The translations under genes and the position numbers were made by a program. The notes under the pieces were generated by a model that saw only the letters and a list, made by a program, of their open reading frames with translations, was not told the origin of the DNA and searched no databases. DNA of 64,000 bases from contig JADBWK010000057.1 of the NCBI GenBank assembly GCA_020404895.1, positions 85,201 through 149,200 on the forward strand, given 5' to 3'. Of the stretch, positions 38,618 to 48,164 are shown piece after piece. Numbering within the stretch: position 1 is the first letter of the stretch; every line of letters starts with the position of its first letter. The DNA comes from Pseudanabaena sp. M085S1SP2A07QC. GTDB taxonomy: Bacteria > Cyanobacteriota > Cyanobacteriia > Pseudanabaenales > Pseudanabaenaceae.

Positions 38618-38654
38618 AAAAATAGGAGTAGTGCATCGCACTACTCCTATTTTT
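38618..38654. terminator. Hairpin between the CheW and purL genes
   Basis: 17-base arms (38618-38634, 38638-38654) around ATC closed by GC/GC, with a five-T 3' edge. Likely terminator of the chemotaxis operon. Confidence 0.85.
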
Positions 38655-38720
38655 ATGTCAAAAATTAAGTTTGACTTGTAAGATCGATATTGACCGCTAA
38701 AGATTTGTCGCACGTTAACT

Positions 38721-41045
38721 ATGACCGCAAATATCACCACTAAATTTTCCCCAGCCGAAATCAAGTCTGAAGGCTTGACCCTTGATGAATATCAGATGAT
38801 TTGCGATCGCCTAAATCGCGAACCCAACAAAGCCGAATTGGGGATGTTTGGCGTGATGTGGTCAGAGCATTGCTGCTACAAAAATTCGCGCCCATTACTT
38901 AAGCAATTTCCGACCACAGGCGATCGCATTCTGGTAGGACCTGGAGAAAATGCAGGCGTAGTCAAGATAACTGATGATATTGCCATCAGTTTCAAGATCG
39001 AAAGTCATAATCGCCCGTCAGCAGTCGAGCCATATCAAGGTGCAGCGACAGGCGTAGGAGGCATTTTGCGAGATATTTTTACGATGGGAGCGCGTCCCGT
39101 CGCGATTCTCAACTCATTACGTTTTGGTGAACTTTCCGATCCTTGGGTACGGAGTCGAGTTAATGGCATTGTCAATGGTATTGCTGGCTATGGCAATTGC
39201 ATTGGTGTCCCTACCGTTGGTGGTGAAGTTTATTTTGATAAAGCCTATAACCGTAATCCTCTCGTCAATGCGATGGCAATCGGGATTATGGAAACCAAAG
39301 AAATTGTCAAATCGGGCGCTTCTGGGACTGGGAACCCTGTAATCTATGTTGGCTCCACCACGGGACGTGATGGCATGAAGGGCGCAAGTTTCGCTAGTAC
39401 TGAGATCTCGGACAAATCAGAACAGAGTCGTTCGGCAGTACAAGTGGGCGATCCATTCTTAGAGAAATCTTTAGTAGAAGCTTGTTTGGAAGCTTTCAAA
39501 ACAGGCGCAGTTGTCGCGGCGCAAGACATGGGCGCGGCAGGTTTAACTTGTTCAACTTCTGAAATGGCGGCGAAAGGTGGCGTTGGTGTTGTTCTCGATT
39601 TGGACAAGATTCCTGCTAGAGAAACGGGAATGACTCCCTATGAATATTTGCTGTCGGAATCGCAGGAAAGAATGCTCTTTGTTGCTCATAAAGGAAGAGA
39701 AGCAGAACTCATTGCAATTTTCGAGCGGTGGGGACTTCATGCCGTTGTGGCGGGTGAAGTTCTTTCCGAGCCAATTGTGCGAATTCTCTGGCATGGTGAA
39801 GTTGCGGCGGAGATTCCTGCGACAGCTTTGGCAGATAACACACCGATTTATCATCGTCAGTTAGCCGATACCCCTGATTATGCCAAGAAAGCTTGGGCTT
39901 GGGATGAGCAATCTGCGATCGCGGCTTTGCCATCCATTACTCCCAATGACGCGCTTTTACAATTGCTCGATACGCCTGCGATCGCATCGAAAGCATGGGT
40001 CTATCGCCAATACGATCATCAAGTGCAAAATAATACAGTCATCTTCCCAGGGGGAGCCGATGCTGCGGTAATTCGTTTACGCAGTCAAGGCTTTGGTGTC
40101 GGTGACTTAGAAGCGACGGCTTCTCAAATTGATTCTCTTGTTGGTGTCTCGGCTACAGTCGATTGCAATGCCCGTTATGTCTACCTCGATCCTTACGAAG
40201 GCGCAAAACTTGCGGTTGCGGAGGCAGCGCGAAACTTGTCCTGTGTCGGTTCCGAGCCTCTATCCGTAACAGACAATTTAAACTTTGGCAGCCCAGAAAA
40301 TGCGATCGGTTATTGGCAACTTCACGAGGCATGTCGTGGCATAGCTGATGCTTGTCGTGAGTTGTCAACGCCTGTGACAGGTGGTAACGTCTCTCTCTAC
40401 AACGAAACTATAGATGCAGATGGTAATTCTCAACCAATCTATCCTACACCTGTAATCGGTATGGTGGGCTTAGTTGAAGATGTAACTAAGGTTGTTGGAC
40501 AGGGTTGGCAAGCGGTCGGTGATGCGATTTATCTACTCGGTAGCGATCGCGCCAGTTTGGCTGGTTCTGAATATCTTGCCTCAATTATTGGTGAGGTGAC
40601 AGGTCGTCCACAACCCGTAGATTTCGAGCTAGAACGAAAAGTGCAATTTGCTTGTCGTCAAGGTATTACTCAAGGTTTAGTCCAGTCAGCCCATGACTGT
40701 TCCGATGGTGGACTTGCTGTCGCGATCGCAGAATCATGTATCTCTGGCAAACTCACCGCTCAAATCAAACTAGCCAATCCTGAAGGCAATCATCTCACTC
40801 AACTTCTCTTTGGTGAAGGCGCAAGTAGAATTGTGGTCTCGGTGAAAGAAAGTGATCGCACTAAATGGGAAACCTATCTCATCAGTCAATTGGATAATAC
40901 TTGGCAACATATTGGTACTGTCAACGATGCTGCAAGCGACTTAGAAATTATTGTTGGTGGGGAGAAGTCGATTTCTGTATCTTTATCTCAAATCACCAAA
41001 AACTTTAATGAGGCAATTCCCAAACGTATGGGACATATTTTGTAA
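38721..41045 (+). CDS. purL: Phosphoribosylformylglycinamidine synthase II
   Basis: 774 residues, the small PurL form that works with PurQ and PurS. It makes FGAM in purine synthesis. The catalytic/ATP motifs include [52 protein letters not shown], and later [11 protein letters not shown] and [13 protein letters not shown]. The start [24 protein letters not shown] matches the family. It is convergent with thrS. Confidence 0.96.
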   Translation: MTANITTKFSPAEIKSEGLTLDEYQMICDRLNREPNKAELGMFGVMWSEHCCYKNSRPLLKQFPTTGDRILVGPGENAGVVKITDDIAISFKIESHNRPSAVEPYQGAATGVGGILRDIFTMGARPVAILNSLRFGELSDPWVRSRVNGIVNGIAGYGNCIGVPTVGGEVYFDKAYNRNPLVNAMAIGIMETKEIVKSGASGTGNPVIYVGSTTGRDGMKGASFASTEISDKSEQSRSAVQVGDPFLEKSLVEACLEAFKTGAVVAAQDMGAAGLTCSTSEMAAKGGVGVVLDLDKIPARETGMTPYEYLLSESQERMLFVAHKGREAELIAIFERWGLHAVVAGEVLSEPIVRILWHGEVAAEIPATALADNTPIYHRQLADTPDYAKKAWAWDEQSAIAALPSITPNDALLQLLDTPAIASKAWVYRQYDHQVQNNTVIFPGGADAAVIRLRSQGFGVGDLEATASQIDSLVGVSATVDCNARYVYLDPYEGAKLAVAEAARNLSCVGSEPLSVTDNLNFGSPENAIGYWQLHEACRGIADACRELSTPVTGGNVSLYNETIDADGNSQPIYPTPVIGMVGLVEDVTKVVGQGWQAVGDAIYLLGSDRASLAGSEYLASIIGEVTGRPQPVDFELERKVQFACRQGITQGLVQSAHDCSDGGLAVAIAESCISGKLTAQIKLANPEGNHLTQLLFGEGASRIVVSVKESDRTKWETYLISQLDNTWQHIGTVNDAASDLEIIVGGEKSISVSLSQITKNFNEAIPKRMGHIL

Positions 41046-41053
41046 GTCCTAAT

Positions 41054-41090
41054 AAAAAGTTAGGCAGCACTCTGCGCAGCCTAACTTTTT
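41054..41090. terminator. Bidirectional terminator purL/thrS
   Basis: AAAAAGTTAGGC and GCCTAACTTTTT with a 13-base spacer. Confidence 0.88.
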
Positions 41091-41096
41091 ATGTTG

Positions 41097-42932
41097 TTAG
41101 AACCAAGTGCGCTCGCTTATGGCTGCTTGCATCTTGCTAATCGCCTCGTCCACTGAGATTGCACCAATCTCACCATGCTTGCGGCTGCGAATGCTGAGAG
41201 TGCCAGCATCAACCTCTTTCGCGCCAATTACTGCCATTACAGGCACTTTCTCCATCTCAGCTTTGCGGATTTGCTTCGCCATGCGATCTCCGCTATGGTC
41301 TAGCTGTACGCGCAAACCTGCGGCTTTCATTTTGGCGGCAACTTGCTCAGCATATTCCATTTGACTGTCGGAGACTGCAATTAACTTAGCTTGCACAGGA
41401 GCCAACCAAAGCGGGAAATCACCAGCATAGTTTTCAATCAGTACGCCGATGAAACGCTCGACGGAACCAAAAAGTGCACGGTGAATCATGATTGGTTGAT
41501 GGCGCACACCATCTTCACCAACATATTCCATCTTGAAGCGATCGGGCAAATTGAAATCTAGCTGAATTGTCGAACATTGCCAACGGCGACCGATCGCATC
41601 TTCGATCTTGATATCAATCTTTGGCCCATAGAAAGCGCCACCACCTTCATCGACCACATAGTCCCAGCCCTTATGATTGAGAGCCTGTTTTAGCGCCTCA
41701 GTAGACTTTTCCCAAATTTCGTCAGAACCAACATATTTTTCGGGACGGGTCGAGAGATTGATCTCATAATTCTCAAAGCCAAAGGTCGAGAGAATCAATT
41801 CCGCAAGATTGAGAACGCCAAGAATTTCCTGTTCGATTTGTGCCTCAGTACAGAAGATATGCGCATCATCTTGCGTAAAGCCACGCACACGCATCAGCCC
41901 ATGCATGGTTCCAGAGCGCTCATAACGATAGACTGTGCCAAGCTCAGCATAGCGAATCGGGAACTCCTTATAGGAATGCAATGTGTCTTTGTAAATCAAC
42001 ACATGGAACGGACAGTTCATTGGCTTAAGCTGATAAACTTGATGCTCCACTTCCATCGCCTGAAACATACTTTCGCGATAGAAGTCGTTATGCCCTGAAA
42101 TTTTCCACAGGTCGAGGTTTGCCATGTGGGGAGTGGTTACTGCCTCATAGCCATTCTGAGCATGAGTATCTTTCCAGAAAGTCTCAATCGTGTTACGGAT
42201 AATCGCGCCGCGAGGATGCCAGAAGACCAAACCGCCACCAGCTTCTTCTTGAATGCTGAATAGTTGCAGATCCTTGCCGATGGTGCGGTGATCGCGACGT
42301 TTGGCTTCTTCGAGCATTTGGTGATAGGCAAGAAGTTGCTCAGGGTTTTCCCAAGCCGTGCCGTAAATGCGCTGTAGCATTGGATTCTTTTCGTCGCCGC
42401 GCCAGTATGCTCCTGCAATGCTTTCTAGGGCAAAAGCATCGGGATTAATATCGCCAGTAGCATCTAGGTGGGGGCCAGCACACAAGTCCCACCAAGGCTG
42501 TTTTTCAAATTTTTCAGGATCGCCAATGAAATAACGGCTAATATTTTGCCCTTCAGGAATGGCAGCTAGCAATTCAATTTTGTAAGGCTCATTTAGTTTC
42601 TCGATTTCGGTAAGCATCTCAGGACGTGGTAATTCCTGACGCACAAGGGGTTGATTCCACTTGATGATCCGCTTCATTTCCTTAGCGATCGCCTTGAGAT
42701 CGCTGGGTGTAAAATGCTCAGAGCGATCGAAATCGTAATAAAAGCCATTTTCAGTTGCAGGGCCGATAGTCACCTTAGCATCGGGATATAACTTTTGAAC
42801 TGCCATTGCCATCACATGAGAGCAGGTGTGGCGAATCCGCGCTAGTTTTTCGGTATCGGCTTGCCGCAGGATATCACTAGGTTTAATATCACTAGGTTTG
42901 CTTTCGCTGGGCTTTACTGCAACTGCATCCAT
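41097..42932 (-). CDS. thrS: Threonyl-tRNA synthetase
   Basis: 611 residues. An editing-type domain near the N-terminus (HTCSHVMAMAVQKLYP, ...CAGPHLDATG) is followed by the class II catalytic core: MNCPFHVLIYKD, RYERSGTMHGLMRVRGFTQDDAHIF, and IHRALFGSVERFIG, then the anticodon-binding domain (VQLDHSGDRMAKQIRKAE). The usual N-terminal TGS domain is missing, as in other cyanobacterial ThrS. The first 25 residues carry a KPS(E/D) repeat (KPSESKPSDIKPSDI) that looks like slipped DNA. Confidence 0.95.
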   Translation of the reverse strand: MDAVAVKPSESKPSDIKPSDILRQADTEKLARIRHTCSHVMAMAVQKLYPDAKVTIGPATENGFYYDFDRSEHFTPSDLKAIAKEMKRIIKWNQPLVRQELPRPEMLTEIEKLNEPYKIELLAAIPEGQNISRYFIGDPEKFEKQPWWDLCAGPHLDATGDINPDAFALESIAGAYWRGDEKNPMLQRIYGTAWENPEQLLAYHQMLEEAKRRDHRTIGKDLQLFSIQEEAGGGLVFWHPRGAIIRNTIETFWKDTHAQNGYEAVTTPHMANLDLWKISGHNDFYRESMFQAMEVEHQVYQLKPMNCPFHVLIYKDTLHSYKEFPIRYAELGTVYRYERSGTMHGLMRVRGFTQDDAHIFCTEAQIEQEILGVLNLAELILSTFGFENYEINLSTRPEKYVGSDEIWEKSTEALKQALNHKGWDYVVDEGGGAFYGPKIDIKIEDAIGRRWQCSTIQLDFNLPDRFKMEYVGEDGVRHQPIMIHRALFGSVERFIGVLIENYAGDFPLWLAPVQAKLIAVSDSQMEYAEQVAAKMKAAGLRVQLDHSGDRMAKQIRKAEMEKVPVMAVIGAKEVDAGTLSIRSRKHGEIGAISVDEAISKMQAAISERTWF

Positions 42933-43145
42933 AACTTGATGTCGTGACCTTATTTATTACAAGAATTATCGAAAACTATACTTAGAGTCTACCATCTTAA
43001 CTTTTTTCGCTGAATATTGCGATCGCTTTATATCTCAGTTTGGGAATTTAGCGATCTCACCCCAACCTAATACTTATTTATTTCTCGCAATTAGGCTACA
43101 CTCTATGACAGACAACACTTTTATAGATGACACCTTTTGCCCCTG

Positions 43146-46100
43146 ATGAACCTATCCGATATCCTGAAAGACTCTGAGTATAAGCTTTCACAGTTTAAGC
43201 CTGATGAGGTGGATTGGCTTGAGCAGTCTATTTTTTTAAAGGCAAGTACTAAGGGGAATGTGCCTTATATTAAGTGTTTGGTGCGGGGTAAGGATATTAA
43301 GTTAACTCCTGAAGAGGCGGTTAGGCAGATTTATTTAAAGGTTTTATGCGATCGCTATCAATACCCAATTAATCGGATTTTGGTGGAATATGAGGTTTCT
43401 TTTGGGCGGGAAAAGAAACGGGCTGATGTGGCGATTATGGATAAGGATCGCCCGAATGTGCCTTATATTATTGTGGAACTGAAGAAGCCCAAACTGAAGG
43501 ATGGTAAGGATCAGTTACGGTCTTATTGCAATGCAACGGGTTCACCGATTGGGGTTTGGACTAATGGCGATCAGATTTCTTTTTATCAGCGCAAAGATCC
43601 TAACTATTTTGAAGATATTACGGATATTCCTGATGTTAATCAGACATTGGCGGATATTCTCAATGAACGGTTTACGCTGGTTGACCTGATTAAGAAAGAT
43701 AAGCTGATCACAGAGAAAAAATCTTTAAAAGCGCTAATTCTAGAAATGGAAGATGAAGTGCTTGCGAATGCTGGTGTTGATGTTTTTGAAGAGTTGTTTA
43801 TGCTGATTTTCACTAAGCTCTATGATGAGTGGGAATCGGGACGAGATGAGAAGCGTAAAAAAACAAGATTGTTAGAGTTTCGGAATACAGGACAAACTGA
43901 TACTGAGCTAAAAATTAAGATTCAAGGTTTATTTGGTCGCGCTAAAAAGAAATGGGAAGGTGTATTTAAGGAAAGTGACAAGATTACGCTCAGTTCGGCT
44001 CATTTGTCGGTGTGCGTATCCTCTTTGGAAAATGTGAAGTTGTTTAATTCCAATCTGGATGTGGTTGATGAGGCGTTCGAGTATTTGATTAATCAAAGTA
44101 GTAAGGGTGAAAAGGGTCAGTATTTCACGCCGCGCTATGTGATTGATATGTGTGTGAAGATGCTGAATCCGCAAGAGGATGAGGCGATTATTGATACGGC
44201 AGCGGGATCTTCTGGGTTTCCTGTGCATACAATTTTTCATGTGTGGCAGCAAATTATTGATGATGAGGGTTTGCAGGTTAGTAATTTGTTTTCGTTGGAA
44301 AAGAAACCTGCGCGTTGTGAGGATTATGTTAAGGGTAAGGTGTTTGCGATTGATTTTGATGAGAAGGCTGTACGGGTATCGCGGACTTTAAATTTGATTG
44401 CAGGGGATGGTGAGACGAATGTTTTGCATTTGAACACACTGGACTATGAGTCTTGGAAGGAGAGGTCAGAAGAGCAAGATTGGCGCGATGTTTATGGCGA
44501 TGGCTTTAAGCGTTTGCGTGGCTTTACGGAGAAGAAGAATGATTTTAAGTCTTTTCAGTTTGATATTGTGATGGCTAATCCGCCGTTTGCGGGGGAGATT
44601 AAGGAGTCACGGATTACGTCTAAGTACGATCTGGCGGTTAAGGCGAATGGTAAGCGTCAAGACAAAATGGGACGCGATATTTTGTTTATTGAGCGCAATC
44701 TGGACTTTTTGAAGGCGGGTGGTCGAATGGCGGTGGTGTTGCCGCAGGGAAGGTTTAATAATTCTTCGGATAAGTATATTCGTGATTTTATTGCGGAACG
44801 GTGTCGGATTTTGGCGGTGGTGGGTTTGCATGGGAACACGTTTAAGCCGCATACGGGGACGAAGACTTCGGTGTTGTTTGTGCAGAAGTGGAATGATGAT
44901 CCGAGGGCTGGGGCTTTGTGTCCGCGTCAGGATGATTACAATATCTTTTTTGCGACGATGCGGAAGGGTGGTAAAGATAATTCGGGGGATAAGGTGTATG
45001 TCAAAAAGTCGGATGGTTCAGGTGAGCCGTTATTAGATACTCACCATCATTTGATTGTGGATCATGATTTGTTTAATCATGATGGTTTGACTGAGGATGG
45101 GATTGCTGAGGCGTTTATTGAGTTTGCCAAGAAGGAAAATTTAAGTTTTTTTGATTTAAGCTCATCTGTTATGCCGTTTGATGCTGAGAAGTATGATCGG
45201 TTAATGGATGGGCTAGAAGCAATTGAATTGAGGTTGAGTGAAGTTATAGATAATAACTACTCATTGCGATTTGATAGTGAACATTTTCAAAAAGAGTATT
45301 TAGCTAATATACAGAAAATAAAAAAATATCCTTTAGGTTTTGTGAGTTTTGATAATGAAATAGAAAATATTACTGGTGGAGCTACGCCTTTAGGGGCAGA
45401 ATATCTAGAAAATGGAGTTGGGTTTCTTCGAGTTCAAAATATAATGCAAAATTATATTGATGACTCTGATTTGGTTTTTATTTCAGACAAGGATAATCTA
45501 GATCTCAAACGCAGTCAATTAAAGTACGGAGATGTCTTATTAACTATTACAGGTGTTTCCTATGGTAAGTCTGCTGTTGTAAATAAGGACTTTATAGGAT
45601 GCAACATTAATCAACATTCAGTAAAAATAACGTTAAAAGACAGTAACTTTATTCCATATTTTGTATCTACATTTTTAAATTCTAAAGCTGGGAAACTACA
45701 ATCAGATAAAAATATTGTTGGAGTAACTCGTCCTGCTCTCGATTACACAGCGATAAAGAATTTTAAAATACCTTTAGTTACTAAACCGTTTCAACGTCAA
45801 ATTGAATACTTGATTGAATTATCTCAAAATAAACTTGATGATTCAAAGGCAGTATATATAAAAGCTGAAGATTTGTTGTTGTCAGAGCTTGGGTTGGAGG
45901 AATGGCAACCGACGGATGAAAATATTGCGGTTAAGAGTTTTTCGGCTTCATTTGGGACAAGCGATCGGCTTGATGCTGAACACTATCAACCTAAATTTGA
46001 TCAACTTACCGAAAAAATTGAACAAAAAGTAAACTTATCAAAACTCGGAGAATTATTAACTTGGAATCAACGAGGTAAACAGCCAAGCTACTTTGAAGAA

Positions 46101-46697
46101 GATCAAAATATATTAGATGGTTTACCAGTTGTTAACTCAAAGCACGTTAGAGAAGGTGAAGTTATCTTAGTTGATAACCGTTATGCAAAATATCAACCTG
46201 AAGATAAACCTCTAATTATTAAAACTAATGATGTCCTGATTAATGGTACTGGTGTAGGAACTATTGGGCGATGCGCTCCATATCTACATAAGCAAAATGC
46301 TTTGCCAGATAATCACGTTACTATTTTAAGAACCAAGGTACTTGATCCAGTTTATTTATCAATTTATATCAATAGTATTGCTGGTCAATATCAAGTTGAA
46401 AAATATTTAAAAGGTTCATCTGGACAAACTGAGCTATACCCTAAAGATATAGATAATTTTTGGGTATGGGAAGCTCCAGATAAAATCCAACAAAGGATTA
46501 AAAATAAGGTTGAAGAAGCACATCAAAAACGTGAACAATCTAAGCAACTATTAGAAATTGCTAAAACTGGAGTAGAAAAGGCTATAGAAGAAAACGAAGA
46601 AGTAGCAACAAACTGGATAAGCCAGCAACTAAAAAACTTAGAAATTAAAAATTCTCCCCCCTTTTTAAGGGGGGCTGGGGGGGATCAACCATGCTAA
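43146..46697 (+). CDS. Single-chain restriction-methylation-specificity protein (type IIG/type I-like)
   Basis: About 1183 residues from the ATG at 43146 (a TTG at 43137 is less likely). Order: HSDR_N-type PD-(D/E)XK nuclease (about 60-125; Asp94, Glu111-x-Lys113 in RADVAIMD...IIVELKKP); helical part (about 190-300); N6-adenine methyltransferase (about 315-600) with YFTPRYVIDM, SAM motif DTAAGSSGF near 349 and NPPF at 478-481; two specificity (S) domains (about 705-885 and 945-1145). No helicase is present. The S part is visibly more AT-rich than the nuclease-methylase part. The last 13 residues (SPPFLRGAGGDQP) are translated from an inserted repeat. Confidence 0.9.
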   Translation: MNLSDILKDSEYKLSQFKPDEVDWLEQSIFLKASTKGNVPYIKCLVRGKDIKLTPEEAVRQIYLKVLCDRYQYPINRILVEYEVSFGREKKRADVAIMDKDRPNVPYIIVELKKPKLKDGKDQLRSYCNATGSPIGVWTNGDQISFYQRKDPNYFEDITDIPDVNQTLADILNERFTLVDLIKKDKLITEKKSLKALILEMEDEVLANAGVDVFEELFMLIFTKLYDEWESGRDEKRKKTRLLEFRNTGQTDTELKIKIQGLFGRAKKKWEGVFKESDKITLSSAHLSVCVSSLENVKLFNSNLDVVDEAFEYLINQSSKGEKGQYFTPRYVIDMCVKMLNPQEDEAIIDTAAGSSGFPVHTIFHVWQQIIDDEGLQVSNLFSLEKKPARCEDYVKGKVFAIDFDEKAVRVSRTLNLIAGDGETNVLHLNTLDYESWKERSEEQDWRDVYGDGFKRLRGFTEKKNDFKSFQFDIVMANPPFAGEIKESRITSKYDLAVKANGKRQDKMGRDILFIERNLDFLKAGGRMAVVLPQGRFNNSSDKYIRDFIAERCRILAVVGLHGNTFKPHTGTKTSVLFVQKWNDDPRAGALCPRQDDYNIFFATMRKGGKDNSGDKVYVKKSDGSGEPLLDTHHHLIVDHDLFNHDGLTEDGIAEAFIEFAKKENLSFFDLSSSVMPFDAEKYDRLMDGLEAIELRLSEVIDNNYSLRFDSEHFQKEYLANIQKIKKYPLGFVSFDNEIENITGGATPLGAEYLENGVGFLRVQNIMQNYIDDSDLVFISDKDNLDLKRSQLKYGDVLLTITGVSYGKSAVVNKDFIGCNINQHSVKITLKDSNFIPYFVSTFLNSKAGKLQSDKNIVGVTRPALDYTAIKNFKIPLVTKPFQRQIEYLIELSQNKLDDSKAVYIKAEDLLLSELGLEEWQPTDENIAVKSFSASFGTSDRLDAEHYQPKFDQLTEKIEQKVNLSKLGELLTWNQRGKQPSYFEEDQNILDGLPVVNSKHVREGEVILVDNRYAKYQPEDKPLIIKTNDVLINGTGVGTIGRCAPYLHKQNALPDNHVTILRTKVLDPVYLSIYINSIAGQYQVEKYLKGSSGQTELYPKDIDNFWVWEAPDKIQQRIKNKVEEAHQKREQSKQLLEIAKTGVEKAIEENEEVATNWISQQLKNLEIKNSPPFLRGAGGDQPC
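46654..46685 (+). repeat. G/C-tract repeat, copy 1 (inside the RM gene 3' end)
   Basis: CTCCCCCCTTTTTAAGGGGGGC followed by a G-run and ATC. It provides the final codons of the restriction gene. Related copies at 46796, 47223 and 47265. Confidence 0.9.
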
Positions 46698-46873
46698 ACG
46701 AAGCAGATCTTCTTCCATCTCTCCTCCAAAAAACAACCATATATCAACAATATAAGGCTGTAGAAATTAATGTGGTGGCTATGTTGCAGGTTATCGATCC
46801 CCCCCAGCCCCCCTTAAAAAGGGGGGAGAAGAGTGACGACTTAAAAAGTTTTAGGGGGATACAATTATGCTAA
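46691..46873 (+). other. Short open frame created by a local duplication
   Basis: A 60-codon frame whose start (ATGCTAAACGAAGCAGATCT) closely resembles the DUF559 gene start at 46867 (ATGCTAAATGAAACGGAC). Its end includes the translated G/C-tract repeat (PPQPPLKRGE). No protein family is visible; I judge it a by-product of a duplicated gene start plus repeat, not a functional gene. Confidence 0.35.
46796..46830 (-). repeat. G/C-tract repeat, copy 2
   Basis: Reverse orientation relative to copy 1: GATC, a C-run, AGCCCCCCTTAAAAAGGGG and GGAG. Confidence 0.9.
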
Positions 46874-47244
46874 ATGAAACGGACTTTCATCTTCCCTACA
46901 ATCCTGCTCTAATTTCCAGAGCCAAAGAACTGCGAAAAAGCATGACACCCGCCGAAAGAAAACTTTGGCATCAATATTTAAGAACCTTCAAGTTCAAAGT
47001 TTATCGACAAAGACCAATTGATTATTTTATTGTTGACTTCTATTGCCCTAGTCTCAAACTAGTTATCGAAGTCGATGGTGAGGGGCATTATACCGATGAA
47101 GGCAAAGGCTATGATCAAGAAAGAACTCAACGATTAGAAGGTTACGGAATCAAGGTAATTCGATTTACTAATCGGCAGGTTTTAGATGATCTTGAAAGTA
47201 TCTGTGAGGAGATAGAAAGGATGATCCCCCCCAGCCCCCCTTAA
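46867..47244 (+). CDS. DUF559 domain protein (PD-(D/E)XK nuclease-like)
   Basis: 125 residues. LRKSMTPAERKLWHQYLR starts the domain; the nuclease core is RQRPIDYFIVDFYCPSLKLVIEVDGEGH (Asp, Asp, and E-x-D), followed by DQERTQRLEGYGIKVIRFTN. These proteins are Vsr-like and often neighbour restriction genes. The C-terminus IPPSPP and the stop codon come from the G/C-tract repeat, so the natural end was probably lost or replaced. Confidence 0.88.
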   Translation: MLNETDFHLPYNPALISRAKELRKSMTPAERKLWHQYLRTFKFKVYRQRPIDYFIVDFYCPSLKLVIEVDGEGHYTDEGKGYDQERTQRLEGYGIKVIRFTNRQVLDDLESICEEIERMIPPSPP

Positions 47245-47256
47245 AAAGGGGGGAGA
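47223..47256 (-). repeat. G/C-tract repeat, copy 3
   Basis: Same orientation as copy 2. It contains the stop of the DUF559 gene. Confidence 0.9.
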
Positions 47257-47264
47257 ATCTTCTT

Positions 47265-47297
47265 CTTCCCCCTTTTTAAGGGGGATTGAGGGGGATC
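47265..47297 (+). repeat. G/C-tract repeat, copy 4 (variant)
   Basis: TTCTTCCCCCTTTTTAAGGG followed by GGATTGAGGGGG; same orientation as copy 1 with a variant right half. It forms a large palindrome with copy 3. Confidence 0.85.
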
Positions 47298-47416
47298 TAA
47301 ACCTTACAACGCAGATAGCAAGACTTGTGTGTACGCAGCAGCTAAAAAAGGGAGAGAATTTGGATGATTCAACAATTGAAAATTTTAGGAATAAACTTAT
47401 GATAGGAGATACAACT

Positions 47417-47614
47417 ATGGAAGCCCAAATGCTTAGAGACATCATCAAGCAGAGTGTTCGCGAAGTCTTGAGAGAAGAACGCTTATCTCTTTTTCTTGCC
47501 CTAATCCCCCTTGTCAGCGACAAAGAGATCCACGAAATCGAAGCAAAATTTCCCACTCCAGCACAATATGCCCCCGAAGAATTTACTGACATGACCGACT
47601 GGATCAAATCATGA
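47417..47614 (+). CDS. Antitoxin of a RelE/ParE-type pair
   Basis: 65 residues from the ATG at 47417 with TAGGAG upstream; the longer open frame to 47327 runs into repeat DNA. The helical N-terminus (MLRDIIKQSVREVLREERLSLF) and an acidic C-terminus (EIEAKFPTPAQYAPEEFTDMTDW) fit a small toxin-binding antitoxin, but no known antitoxin family is certain. It overlaps the toxin gene by four bases, which is the main support. Confidence 0.65.
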   Translation: MEAQMLRDIIKQSVREVLREERLSLFLALIPLVSDKEIHEIEAKFPTPAQYAPEEFTDMTDWIKS

Positions 47615-47889
47615 AAGTTAAATTTAGCAAAAATGCAATCAAGTTCTTAAATGCTCTATCCTCAACCGACCAAGAGCGAATACGGGAAAAGCTGAAAACG
47701 CTTGTACTCTCCATTGAAGAAAGTGGTTCAATCCCGTTTCAAGAACTAGACATTAAAAATCTCAAGGGTGGATGGAAAGGCTACCAAAGAATGCGCGTAG
47801 GTAAAATGCGAGTCATTTTTTGTGCAAGCGTTGAAGAGTTATTAATTTATGAGATTGACTTTAGAGGAGATATTTACAAGAGAAAATAA
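47611..47889 (+). CDS. RelE/ParE-family toxin
   Basis: 92 residues: KVKFSKNAIKFLNALSSTDQERIREKL, then DIKNLKGGWKGYQRMRVGKMRVIFCAS and EIDFRGDIYKR. This is the RelE/ParE fold with the usual YRMRVGKMRVIF core. Members cleave ribosome-bound mRNA (RelE) or inhibit gyrase (ParE); which applies is unknown. Together with the antitoxin and restriction genes it completes the island. Confidence 0.85.
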   Translation: MKVKFSKNAIKFLNALSSTDQERIREKLKTLVLSIEESGSIPFQELDIKNLKGGWKGYQRMRVGKMRVIFCASVEELLIYEIDFRGDIYKRK

Positions 47890-48164
47890 AACTTACCTCT
47901 AGCTGGCAGTGAAAGCGACAATTTTTGGGAAGCATTTATCTAGCAGAAAATTGATCGCTGAAAAGAATGATTTTGCAAACCTTTAAATCATTGAGCTTAA
48001 AATGCTCTTTGCGATCGCATACTGATTTGCAAGAGTTACCACAAACTTACTTAGGGCTTACTATCCTAACTTTTTTGATGAGTATATGATTAAGGATGTA
48101 GCTAGTACTTCTTGCAAGTGCCGCCAATACTAACAAACACTTATCGATCGCCTTATCAATTGCT

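Noticed and set aside
46654..47297. CRISPR array in the repeat-rich island
   Set aside because: Repeats are G/C tracts in both orientations with irregular spacing and no unique spacers of uniform length; no cas genes are nearby.
47182..47607. Minus-strand frame across the G/C-tract repeats
   Set aside because: It is built mainly of translated repeat (SPPFLRGAGGD, SIPLKKGE) and the reverse of the antitoxin gene.
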